Below are positions 33,773-45,200 of a stretch of DNA of 64,000 nucleotides, in pieces (the stretch's first letter is position 1; each line of letters begins with the position of its first letter). Below the pieces are notes generated by a model. That model did no database searches. It was not told where the DNA came from and saw nothing but the letters and a program-made list of their open reading frames with translations. The stretch comes from Sphaerolaimus hirsutus. Taxonomy: Eukaryota; Nematoda; Chromadorea; Monhysterida; Sphaerolaimidae. The stretch is taken from the NCBI GenBank assembly GCA_964036195.1, contig OZ038459.1, positions 1,733,206-1,797,205 on the forward strand. Reading direction: 5' to 3'. The position numbers and the translations under genes were made by a program.

Positions 33773-36700
33773 CTGAAACATTGAAGAAATTTACATGATA
33801 TAATATTTGATTTTACCGTGTATCCTTGTATAAGCCCCCAGCGGAGGTATCATTTAGTCAGAATTTTTTTGAGGGGGAGTTATTCGAGGAGGGGGGTGTT
33901 TTCCCCAGACAACTTGGACTTAAATGATTGTATGAATGCAATCTGTCAACTCATGTAATCCTGGTATTTAATGGTTCAACAACAACAAAAAACTGCGTAC
34001 ACGTTATGTAAATGTCCGCCGTCGCTTCCATAGGCTAACATTCTTTTGTATTTTTATCTAACATTATTGTAATTGTGCAACATTCTTTTCACCCAGAGGG
34101 GGGAGCTATTCAAGGAGGGGGAGTTAAGTCAACTTATTTTTCCTCACCTCGCCAACAGGAGGAGTTATACAAGAGGGAGTTATTCGAGGATGTACGGCAT
34201 TTCCACACTTGTTTACGGGGACCGGCGAACGGGGGGGTCTCAGACCTAATTTTTTCCCCCATATATAGGGATGGAAAGGCGTTTTGGTGCTCGCCATACA
34301 AAGGCGCCACGCCATGGCGCTATTGGCGTTGGCGCCAGCGCCAGGAACCGCTTTATAAATATATGTATTTTATAGCGAACGTCGCAAAAATGTGTTAATT
34401 TCCAACGATATTGGTTTACAGGGACCGATCCGCTGAAAATATATGCATGGGGAAGAAATTGCGCGCTTGCGAAAAATATATAGGAAAAGTTGCACTTTCC
34501 GGGATTTTTTACGTCTCACCCAGGGACGTACCCTCAAATATCTGTAAAGTACGTTTAATTTCGTGCCCATCTCTCCATATGTATTGAAAAAATGTATGAT
34601 CTGAGGTGGGAATCGAACCCACCTCCCTGGAATTGGCTCTCCAGTGCACTAACCACTGTGCTACCCAGATCACATGACACCAGATCTTAGTGTCTTGTTA
34701 AGAACACTGGACAGAATGTAAAGGGGAGGAATCTCTCAACCCTAAACATCTGCCAGCAGTTGTAATGAAAAAATGTATGATCTGAGGTGGGAATCGAACC
34801 CACCTCCCTGGAATTGGCTCTCCAGTGCACTAACCACTGTGCTACCCAGATCACATGACACCAGATCTTAGTGTCTTGTTAAGAACACTGGACAGAATGT
34901 AAAGGGGAGGAATCTCTCAACCCTAAACATCTGCCAGTAGTTGTAATGAAAAAATGTATGATCTGAGGTGGGAATCGAACCCACCTCCCTGGAATTGGCT
35001 CTCCAGTGCACTAACCACTGTGCTACCCAGATCACATGACACCAGATCTTAGTGTCTTGTTAAGAACACTGGACAGAATGTAAAGGGGAGGAATCTCTCA
35101 ACCCTAAACATCTGCCAGTAGTTGTAATGAAAAAATGTATGATCTGAGGTGGGAATCAAACCCACCTCCCTGGAATTGGCTCTCCAGTGCACTAACCACT
35201 GTGCTACCCAGATCACATGACACCAGATCTTAGTGTCTTGTTAAGAACACTGGACAGAATGTAAAGGGGAGGAATCTCTCAACCCTAAACATCTGCCAGT
35301 AGTTGTAATGAAAAAATGTATGATCTGAGGTGGGAATCAAACCCACCTCCCTGGAATTGGCTCTCCAGTGCACTAACCACTGTGCTACCCAGATCACATG
35401 ACACCAGATCTTAGTGTCTTGTTAAGAACACTGGACAGAATGTAAAGGGGAGGAATCTCTCAACCCTAAACATCTGCCAGTAGTTGTAATGAAAAAATGT
35501 ATGATCTGAGGTGGGAATCAAACCCACCTCCCTGGAATTGGCTCTCCAGTGCACTAACCACTGTGCTACCCAGATCACATGACACCAGATCTTAGTGTCT
35601 TGTTAAGAACACTGGACAGAATGTAAAGGGGAGGAATCTCTCAACCCTAAACATCTGCCAGTAGTTGTAATGAAAAAATGTATAATCTGAGGTGGGAATC
35701 GAACCCACCTCCCTGGAATTGGCTCTCCAGTGCACTAACCACTGTGCTACCCAGATCACATGACACCAGATCTTAGTGTCTTGTTAAGAACACTGGACAG
35801 AATGTAAAGGGGAGGAATCTCTCAACCCTAAACATCTGCCAGTAGTTGTAATGAAAAAATGTATGATCTGAGGTGGGAATCGAACCCACCTCCCTGGAAT
35901 TGGCTCTCCAGTGCACTAACCACTGTGCTACCCAGATCACATGACACCAGATCTTAGTGTCTTGTTAAGAACACTGGACAGAATGTAAAGGGGAGGAATC
36001 TCTCAACCCTAAACATCTGCCAGTAGTTGTAATGAAAAAATGTATGATCTGAGGTGGGAATCGAACCCACCTCCCTGGAATTGGCTCTCCAGTGCACTAA
36101 CCACTGTATGTATATTTACATACATATCAGCGGTTCATGGCGCCAGCGCCAACGCCAATGGCGCCATGGCGTGGCGTCTACGAATGGCGCCAGCGCCATG
36201 GCGCCATTCCGCCACTGTACAGGTAAAATTTTAGGGGGGGGGGGGCTGAGCCCCCCCCGTTCGCCGGGCTCCGTAAACAAACAGCCCCCCCCGCTCAAAA
36301 ATCCTGGATACGTCCCTGCTCACCATGTTCAGCGTGCTCTTCACCACCTTCATTGTCATCATTTTCCTTGTCCGCCGCGTGTTTCTCCTTTTTCTGTTTT
36401 TCTTTTTTAGATTTCTGTTGCTCTCGCCACGACTCCAAAGCCGACTCAACCTGCGGGAGGGAAATTGAATTTAATCGAAATTAAATGTTTGAATTTCGTC
36501 GGGGATGTTTAATAGTTTTTTTTCCCGGATCTTTCACTGGATCTTTTTTTCAATTTTATGGATAGAAATCCATAAAATTCGCGCGAAAATCGTCTCAGGG
36601 GTCTGTTCCCCAAGTGGCAAAATAAAGTAAAGAGGGTAAAGGGTAAAGTAAAAAATAAAGTAAATAGGGAAGGGTAAAGTATAGATTAAAGAGTAAAGTC

Positions 36701-38333
36701 AAAAGGAAAATGATAAATGGAAAGTAAAGAGTGACGTAAAGAGTAAAGACGTGAAGAGTAACGTACTTTGCCACTTGCGGAACTGGCCTCAGCCCTAAGC
36801 ACATCGACACTGTGCCGGTAAACAATTAAACCCAGGGACGTACGCAGGTGGGGGGGCGGCCGCCAGGAATGGCACTTTGTTAAGCGATTTTCTACCGACT
36901 TAGCAAAAATTTTGCGCGCGAGCGCGCATTTCCGCACCGCACGCTATATAGAATGCATTTTTTTTCTTCCAGAGTGAAATAACCACTAAAAATGCCCTCA
37001 ACGCAGTGCCCGGTACCATAAATTCAGGCACAAATAAGTACTAAATGGTATACGTTGGCGTTGGCGCCAACGCCAATAGGGTCCTGGCGCTGGCGCCAAC
37101 GAATGGCGCTAGCGCCATGCCCCCATTCCGTTACTACAGGAACAAATTTTAGGGGGGGGGGGGCGCCGCCCCCCCCGTTCGCCGGGCTCCGTATACAGTC
37201 CGCCCCCCGCTCAAAAATCCTGCGTACGTCCCTGATTAAACCCATTACACATCTAGACAGAGTCTGCGGATAAACAGCGAATATCTACAAAGTGGATCGA
37301 TAAACATCTATCATTCAATCAAACATAGCTCATTATTCAGCGGCGCTGGCAGCATGGATAGTTTCGTCAGCGCAGCTGAATTTGGTTGGATGATAGTGAT
37401 ATTGGTGGACACGCCCGCTCTACACTGGGCGGTAAACACAAAGGCATACAGGTTCATGCCTTTGTGTTTGCCGCCCACTGCAGAGCGGGCGTGTAAAATA
37501 ATTTGCCAGATCATAACCCTTCCTTAATCCTAGATGTGTGATGGATAGAATTAGATCAATGGCAGGTTTAGATGTGTAATGGGTTGTACTAGGCCCCAGC
37601 CACAAAGACATCACCCCCCCCCCCCCCCCACCTGCGGCACGAGATCCTCGCAGCCGAGCTCGGCGACGGCTTTGAGCACGTCTGCGGCGGCGACAGTCTT
37701 CCTGCCGCTGGCGGCGGCCGCCTCGCCGGCGAAGTTGCTCGAGTGCAGGATGAACACAGAGGCGGCCCTGGACATGGCCACGCGCGCGTCACGCGACACT
37801 GCGCACTGGTCGGGTAGGGCGCTCTTGGGGGGGGGGGGTTGAAATGGGTTGGAGTGCAGTTGACAGGACTTCTACTGTGTGACTGAGTTATGGAAATTAT
37901 CTGGTCACATTTTGCATTGGAAGAATCGTTTATTTATGCAAAATATCAATCACTATGTAATACCAATAACTGAATCTCCCTACAACACCTGTAAAAATAT
38001 GTATAAATATGATACTTGTCAGAACTTTTCTGTTTTTTTCTCTCTAAAATATTAGAAAATTTCTAGTAAAAAAAACTTTTTATTTCTAAGGAAAATACTG
38101 TCAAAAGTATACCTAAATATACAAATCATTAAGTTAATATTTAAAAATATAAATACATAGGTGATAAAAATAGGTGAACTGTTTTAGAGCAAAACAATCA
38201 CCGCTTGATGCGGTATTTGTGCGGCACTTTTCCCGAACAATCAAATACAAGTCCCCATTAATTGCTCAATACAAACCTTAATGATTCTGCTAATAACAGC
38301 AGTTGGCAGCTTCAAATCTTCAACTTTTTCCAT
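33702..38333 (-). CDS. DNA polymerase epsilon subunit 3 / CHRAC14 histone-fold protein
   Basis: A complete four-exon gene: 38277-38333, 37632-37823, 36324-36450, 33702-33772; 447 nt encode 148 residues plus TGA, against 147 in human POLE3. It starts MEKVEDLKLPTAVISRIIK, followed by ALPDQ and SRDARVAMSRAASVFILH, then the helix ADVLKAVAELGCEDLVPQ. These align along the whole histone fold (human: NLPNAVITRIIKEALPD, SAISRAASVF). Next come the basic linker SWREQQKSKKEKQKKEK and an acidic tail (GGEEHAEHGEEHAAAEHDEQ). In this family the protein pairs with a POLE4 or CHRAC16-type histone fold, binds DNA, and serves the leading-strand polymerase and the CHRAC/ACF remodeller in the nucleus. All introns are GT-AG. 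The last intron holds a Pol III-like tandem array, and its flanking exon ends are near-copies of each other. Confidence 0.95.
34597..36107 (-). repeat. Nine tandem 181-bp units, each a tRNA-like Pol III unit
   Basis: Units start at 34597, 34778, 34959, 35140, 35321, 35502, 35683, 35864 and 36045 (the last truncated). They are almost identical. Each has a 76-nt tRNA-like part on the minus strand and a 105-nt spacer. The core folds as a cloverleaf: acceptor ATCTGGG/CTCAGAT, D stem GCAC/GTGC, anticodon stem CTGGA/TCCAG, T arm GTGGG-TTCGATT-CCCAC. The A box (TAGCACAGTGG) and B box (GGTTCGATTCC) are intact in most units; units 4-6 carry GGTTTGATTCC. TTTTTT follows a few bases downstream. The anticodon loop has eight bases (GAGCCAAT), so decoding is doubtful; a tRNA-derived SINE origin is likely. 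Confidence 0.88.
34599..34670 (-). tRNA. tRNA-like core, representative unit (probable pseudo-tRNA)
   Basis: A 72-nt cloverleaf as described for the array. The 8-nt anticodon loop without U33 argues against a decoding tRNA. The same core repeats every 181 bp seven more times in full. Confidence 0.45.
36120..36318. mobile_element. CAGGGACGTA-type element beside POLE3 exon 3
   Basis: Contains TGGCGCCAGCGCCA repeats, a G-run, TTCGCCGGGCTCCGTAAACA and the terminal AAAATCCTGGATACGTCCCTG. Family members: 36830-37237, 43183-43937, 57236-57675, 60440-60735, and a fragment at 34200-34520. Confidence 0.7.
36324..36450 (-). CDS. POLE3 exon 3 (basic linker, acidic start)
   Basis: VESALESWREQQKSKKEKQK to EGGEEHAEH, phase 1 at GTGAGC. 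The donor immediately precedes a CAGGGACGTATCCAGG element end. Confidence 0.93.
36597..36788. mobile_element. Second-family introner-like element in POLE3 intron 2
   Basis: Ends GTCTGTTCCCCAAGTGGC and GCCACTTGCGGAACTGGCC are inverted; interior AAAGTAAAGAGTAAAG repeats. Diverged at the outer ends. Confidence 0.55.
36830..37237. mobile_element. CAGGGACGTACGCAGG element
   Basis: Ends CCCAGGGACGTACGCAGG and CCTGCGTACGTCCCTG are inverted. Interior has GGCGCCAACGCCAATAGG-like repeats and TTCGCCGGGCTCCGTATACA. Confidence 0.75.
37632..37823 (-). CDS. POLE3 exon 2 (histone fold)
   Basis: 64 codons, phase 0 at both ends, from SALPDQCAVSRDARVAMS to CEDLVPQ before GTGGGG. The exon is strikingly GC-rich compared with exons 1, 3 and 4. 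Confidence 0.95.
38277..38333 (-). CDS. POLE3 exon 1
   Basis: ATG at 38331-38333 in context CCAAAATGG; 19 codons MEKVEDLKLPTAVISRIIK; donor GTTTGT. Confidence 0.93.
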
Positions 38334-39215
38334 TTTGGTAGAATCTGGATTCTAGAGTGACAAGTTTTCGTGTTTTAGTGAACATCAGTGTACATCAGTC
38401 GCAGTCCCAACTAGGCGCACAATTTCCCATGTGTAAGGTAAAGCGTAAAGGAACACTGCGTAAAGCATGCAGAACGGAACAAACGCTTTACAAGAAATGA
38501 CACCGTAATTTGATGAATAAAGTCGCATGAAAAATCATCCATAAAATTCAAGCAGTGATAGTCATTGTCACGGTGCGAGAATCATATAATTTTGGCTATT
38601 TTTTCGATGGAATACGGTAGACTTCTACGTAAAGCGTGTGGCCACCGAATCGTTTAAGTGAGCTTTCGTTTCCGATTATCAACGGAAGTACCGTATTTCC
38701 TCGAAATACCCCCCCTCAAATATGAATTATGGCACTATGAATTTGTGGTCCCGGAAATGCATAACAGACGTTCAAAACACTTACTGTGTTACGTTAGCAC
38801 ATCGTTTATACCATCTACATCCTTATATAAGGCTGAAAAAACTTATAAATGGTGGTTATTGTTGCATTTTTCACGTTTTTCTCTCAAAATTTTCACTCTG
38901 AAAAAATAAACTCCCGGGGGGTAATTCGAGGAAATACGGTAGATATTTTACAATTACGCACGTATTTTGTCAAACTCCAAAGTTGATTTATCGCCAAATT
39001 AGTAAACAACGGAACTTCAGCAAACCGTTAGACAAACGGACAATGAAAGATTTATCCCGGAAATAAATGCAACCAAATATTTCTATCGTGATTCAAACGA
39101 TGAAACCAGAAGCCAGAAAATTAACGTTCTAAAAAGCGGAAAAATAAGTAATTGTACAGAAATAGCATAAACAGTAATTTGATCAGCCAAAATTCACAAA
39201 ATTTACGGCAAAAAT

Positions 39216-39296
39216 TCACTGCTGCACCAATCTCTCGCCAATCAATGACGACTCCATGTCCCAGTCAATAATGACTCGCTCGACCCGCGTATCGAT
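39216..39296 (-). CDS. Rap1-like last exon
   Basis: Acceptor TCTCCACAG; IDTRVERVIIDWDMESSLIG then ERLVQQ and TGA at 39216-39218. Confidence 0.6.
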   Translation of the reverse strand: MDTRVERVIIDWDMESSLIGERLVQQ

Positions 39297-42200
39297 CTGT
39301 GGAGAATATGTTTGAAAAAAAAACAGCCAGTCACAATGTCCGGGAAGAAACCCGACAGTTTGTCGGGCAGCCCGAAAACGAGTCGGGCCAAATTACAGAA
39401 GCCCCCAGATACCACACACAGATTTACAGATGTTAACAAAAAGTCAATGTACCTTTCACATACACATTGACACTGGTGGTAGTTTTACTTGGTTTTGTGG
39501 CGGTTTCAATGCCAAAGCTTCTATTTCTGCATTCTACCATAAAACAATAAGCTGTGATATGTTACTGTTGTATTAAATATCTAGGTAATGTGCTTCCACA
39601 TACATTCATACCATGAAACATCACTCCCAATAATGTATCAACATCCTTTTATAACATTATTTATGTACTTTTCCATGCCCAACTTCACTTGAAGTCACAA
39701 ACATTTGACAAATGGTGATTTACATTATGAGTTGACATAAAAATTGATTTTTTTGTATGGAAATTACCACTTAAAACCCAGTTATTTTATTACCCGGAAC
39801 CGAAATTTTGGAAATTTTAGAACCGTAAGAACCGAACCGGAACCGAGCTTGAAAACCGAACCGAGAACCGGAACCGAAAATTTTGTGGAACCGAAAACCA
39901 ATAACCGAACCGAAATCTTTTGGAATCGAGAACCGGAACCGAGAACCGGAACCGAAAATTTTGAAAATCCCGACCCTAGCACCGACCCCTCTATCAAAGG
40001 CCACGTGCGCGCCAGCCTCGGCAGTGAGCTGCGACAGGGCGTGCACCACCCGCTGCAGCGGCTGGCCCAAGCGACATGCCAAGCTGTGCGCCTTCTTCAA
40101 GTTCCGCCAGAAGCGCTCGGCCACGTCCAACGACTCGTCGGGCACGCGCGCGCACTGCAACGTCCTGGCGCCAGTCGCAGACCCTGTAAAATGCCCTGTA
40201 AAATGGAAAATGTCATGCAAAGTGTCTAAAGTCATGTGAAATGCCCTGCATAATGGCAACTCGGTCGCCATTTTGCAGGGCATTTTACATGACTTTAGAC
40301 ACTTTGCATGACATTTGACATTTTACGGGGCATTTTACAGGGTCTGGGACTGGCACCTGAAAGCGAGCGCCGCCCAGCCAGCGCAGTCGCCGCGTTGCAC
40401 CAGCCAGTCGGGCCAGTACCGGCCGTCGAGCAGTGCCGCTGTCGCCGCGGCAGATAATTGTGCCGCCGCGGCAGATAATGGTGCCGCCGCGGCAGGTAAT
40501 GGCGCCGCGGCGGCAGATAATGGTGCAGTCGCGGGAGGTTCGTTTGAGACCGACGTGCCTTGGTGCGCCGTTTTGACTGGAGAGACTTGCGCTGATTGGT
40601 TGGCCGTGGTTCGTACGGTGGATGGACAACTCTGCGCGATGAAGGGGGGATTGCGCCTGGGCACTAAGGACAAAGGCAGGTTGCGGGTTAACGACACGGT
40701 CCAGAATACGCAAAAGTGAAATGGGAAATGGAATGGGAGGCGGAAAATAAAAGAATAAAAGTTGACAAGGAAATGCTTAAAAAATTACTAAAATTAGAAA
40801 TCAATTTAAATTATAAAATATTTTTTCAAATATCTAAAAAATTAAATTTGATTTTTTTATTTTAAAAATAAAATATTTTTAAACCATTTTCCTGGCCCCA
40901 GCCCAGACCCCTTTCCTTCTTCACCATTCGACCCTGGCAAAATCCCAACTTCAAAGTAGGGCTAACTTGATTGAACACGTCCACAGCTACAGTGAGCTGG
41001 CGCACGAGCGCGGCCACAGCACCCTGATCGTCAAGGGAATTGTGAAGGCCGTCTGCTGCATTCGGACAGTGTTCTGTTTGCACGGCTGCACTGCATACAG
41101 ACGCCTGGGCGAAAAGTCGAATGTGTTTTCATGCGAAATTGAAATGTGAAGTTTAATTCAAAGACAAGGTGGTTGACATGCGAGTAAGCTGAATTTAATG
41201 CAATTTGGTACCCCACACGCTAGCTGACATCGACACCAAATGTCAACTGGTTCCGTTCCCAATTCAAAGCTTCCGTTTGAACGTCATTCGTCGGCTCGTC
41301 AGAAGTTTTAAATCGGGATCGGCACCAGTTGACATTTGGTGTCGATGTCAACTAGCGTGTGTGGGCCCTTTTAGCTAACGTTCGAATTGAATTTATCACC
41401 TGATGTCTATTCTCCGTATTGTCACGGTCGGCGGAAGGTTCAGCGATCACCAATCTTCTTTCAGGCGACGCCACACTGCAATTTTCCGCCGCCGCCGCGC
41501 TGGAATTTTCCGCCGCCGTGTCAGAATTCATGTCGACAACGAGACGCCTCCTGGGGGACTCCCACACCCTGTAAAAGACCCTGTATGGTGTCAAAGACCA
41601 TGTAAAATGTCGTGTGTCATGTAAAAGACAATGTAAAATGTCATGTGTATCCAAATCTTATTTTATTGTATCCAAATCTTATGTTTTTGTATCTAAATAT
41701 TCCAAATGTATGTCAAAAAGTTAGATTTGGATACAAACCATAAGATTTGGATACGATAAAATAAGATTAAGATACACATGACACTTTACAGGGTCTTTTA
41801 CATGACATTTGAGACTTTACAGGGTCTTTTACATGACACATGACATTCTACAGGGTCTTTTACATGACATTTGACACTTTACAGGGTCTTTTACATGACA
41901 CATGACATTCTACAGGGTCTTTTACATGACACATGACATTTTACAGGATTTGACAGTTTACAGGTTCTTTTACAAGGTCTGGGAGTGGCACCTGGTGCGC
42001 TTGTGCGCCGGCGCCGTTGCGCTGTCGCTGTTGTTTTCCGCCTCGAGCGCCTGCGCGGGTATACACTTTATTTTGAGAAAATACAAACTTTTATTTCACC
42101 GTAAAGGAATGAAAAAATGTGCAAATTTTTTGCGCAAACAATAAGATAACTAAATTACACTTGCGACAACTCTCGTAAATGTAACAAAGGCGAGGTACTA

Positions 42201-45200
42201 CGCGAGCTATCTCACATTCTCAGTAAACCTTTACGTAAAAACTTCAAATGCTGTGTCAATAATTAACTAGAAGCTTAGTTGACACACAGGAAATTTGAAA
42301 ATTCGTCTAAAAATCGTCACTTAACATACAAAACTTTACAGGGTGCAAATCAAACAAACCGGATCGCCGGGCATCGGAGTGTCTAATTCATCATTACGCA
42401 GTCTCCTTAATTCGGAGCGGCGCTGGGTGCAGTCGTCCTGGACAGTCCCAGACCTTGTAAAAAACCCTACAAAGTGTCATGTGTTATGCAAAGGACCCTG
42501 GGAAATGTGTCATGTTGAATAGCATGTAAAGTGTCATATTTATGAAAATCTTATGTTTTTGTATCCAAATCTTATGTCAAACGTAAGATTTGGATACAGA
42601 AACATAAAATTTGGATACTATAGAATAAGATTTGGATACACATGACACGTTAAAGGGTCATTTACAAGGTCTGGGACTGGCACCTGGGCGACGCTGCCGG
42701 CCGAGCCGAGCTTGCACACGCGCTGCTGCCGATTCTGTTGCTGCCGCCGCAGCACGGCGAGCGCGGCCGTTCGCAGCGCCGCCTTCGATTGAGCGTTGTT
42801 CGAAGTTTCGGCAGAGTTTGCCGCCGGCGACAAGCTGCCGCTGCCGCTGCCGCTGCGCGGCCGTCCGGAGCGCAGCCAGTGGCCGCGCGTTTCTGTGGAG
42901 GTGTTAATGAATTTGAAATTTTTCTTCTTCAAATTTTCGAATTTTCCACCTTAATTTGACACAAATTGCTCGCGTGGGGTGGAAAGAGGCATGTTTGATT
43001 TTACTGTGACTTTCACACAACCGAAAATCAGACAAAAGAATTCAAATTATTAAACATACAACCCCCACTGCGGCTCTGGATTTTTTTATATTCTGGAAAT
43101 AATTTTTAAGTGCACAGTGCCATTATTGGATGAGCGGAAAGTTGTATACTGGTGGGACGGAACGCTATACAATGATTGATACCAGTGGCGTAGCCAGGGG
43201 GGGGGCGGGGGGGGCGGCCGCCCCCCCCCCTTCCGGGGTGAGACTTAAGAAATGTTTGGAAACGTGTTCTGGTGCAACGATTTTGAGGTCAATTTGTAAA
43301 AATTTTGCGCGCAAGCGCGCATTTTGGCGTCAATTGACAGCCATTTTTCCTTTACAGGTCGCGATAACCTCAACTTACGTGAAAATGCACTGAAACACTT
43401 CCATGTCGCTGTATATGTAAACACCTTCCCGGTCACGTCCGGCAGCCATTTTTTGATTTTACTTCTTATATCCTATCCCCAGTTCTACGGCGCCCCCGAG
43501 ACTGAAACTTGGGGGATATATTGGCGCAACCCCCCTCTACTTCGCATGAATTGGGGGGGTCGCGGCGACCCCTCTCAGGGTGGGTCGCCGCGACCCCCCC
43601 AATTCATGCGAAGTAGAGGGGGGTTGCGACAATATCTCCCCCAAGTTTCAGCCTCGGGGGCGCCCTAGAACTGGGGATAGGATATAAGAAGTAAAGTCAA
43701 AAAATGGCTGCCGGACGTGACCGGGAAGGTGTTTATGTAAAATACATACATATACAGCGGTCTTTGGCGCCAATGGCACCATGGCATGGCGCCTACGAAT
43801 GGCGCCAGCGCCATGGCGCTACTACCCTACTACAGCGGTCGAATTTTAGGGGGGGGGGGGGGCGCCGCCCCCCCGTTCGCAGGGCTCCGTAAACAATCCG
43901 CCCCCCCCGCTCAAAAATCCTGGCTACGCCACTGATTGATACTATTTTTGATGAATAAGGTCACGTGAAAAATTGCGAACCAAATTCACCCGTACTGCAG
44001 CAATGTGGTGTAACGAAAATTAAATTCCCACTGTTCGTTTATTCAGATCGGATACGGTAGATTTATTGTAAGGTGTGACGTCGTAGACCATATCAAATAA
44101 ACACAGGGGCCAGTTTGGGTGCACAACCTAATAATACCTAAATATCAAGGAAGATAAATATATCTTGGTCAGCCCCCACGTGTCAGTTTTCTCCTATATA
44201 CCGTAATCAATCTAAAGCTATGCCATATAGCGAATAAGAGGTCAAAAATCGCCAAAACCCTTTCACCTTTCTGTTTCTTTTTGCTAGACTCATCGACAAG
44301 TGCAAAAAGGGAATCTTCCATTTCCGTCCCATTTTCATTATTCCCGTTTTGTTCACGGCCGTGTCTTCTAGGTGATGCGTTATTTTGCTGCGAATGTCAA
44401 AATGCGCACATATTTATGAATTCAAATTGTGAATTGAGACCAATTCCGCGAGTGGACCAGTGACAAGGGAACTAATAAATATGGTGAAAAGAAAACATCT
44501 CAGTGACGAACTTTCTTATCAATCAATTTACTTGTCATTTATAACTTGACTTGACATTCCATATACACCTCTCTTGTCACTTGTCAACTTGAGGAACTGT
44601 CATTTACCGCCATCACTCATACCGGATTGTCATCAGAATTATCCGCCGCCGCAGTGCCATTTTGTCTTTGAATTTGAGCCCTACGTCCGTCAAAATTACG
44701 CAACTTTCGCACATCTTTCACGTCGCGATCCGCAGAACTGGACACTTCGGATGTGAAAATTTCGTCAACAGGTTGAGGATCATTGTCAACATCACGACCA
44801 TAGTTCGCAATTTTCTGCCGGTGTTTCGAACGAGTGGTCGGGGTTGACTGAATAAGTAGAGATTTTATCAAATGGCCATTGTAAGGGGTCTCCAGCAGGG
44901 TTGGCAAAATCTCAGAAAAGAATATAAAAAATATAAAAAATGGAAAATTGTTGATTAAAATAAAATAAAATAAAATGGAAAATTTCAAAATAAAAATAAA
45001 AATTGTATAAAAATTCGAATTTTTGTAAAATTTAAGTAAAATTTTATAAAAATTCGTATTTTTGTAAAATTGTATAAAAATTCGTATTTTTTGAAAAATT
45101 TTTATCTTGTAGCTTGAGTTTCTGCCTGTTTATTCATAGAGCTGGGGGCAGTCCCAAGCTTTGTTAAGTGTCAAATGTCATGTAAAATGTCATGCAAAGT

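Noticed and set aside
34599..34670. Functional decoding tRNA cluster
   Set aside because: The anticodon loop has eight bases and lacks U33. The CCA end is not expected to be encoded, so this cannot rule either way, but decoding looks unlikely.
34597..36107. CRISPR-like array of regularly spaced repeats
   Set aside because: The whole 181-bp unit, including spacers, is repeated. Spacers are not unique and the unit is tRNA-like with Pol III boxes.
37611..37799. Start of POLE3 at the internal ATG of exon 2
   Set aside because: Exon 1 at 38277-38333 supplies the conserved first helix, with a good start context and matching phase.
39771..40283. Continuous 170-residue minus frame through 39987-40164
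   Set aside because: It reads through an introner on one side and the AACCGG repeat element on the other. Only the middle part is a real exon.
40315..40719. Plus-strand Ala/Asp-rich open frame
   Set aside because: Opposite strand of the Ala-repeat exon of the Rap1-like gene. The minus frame has consistent splice phase.
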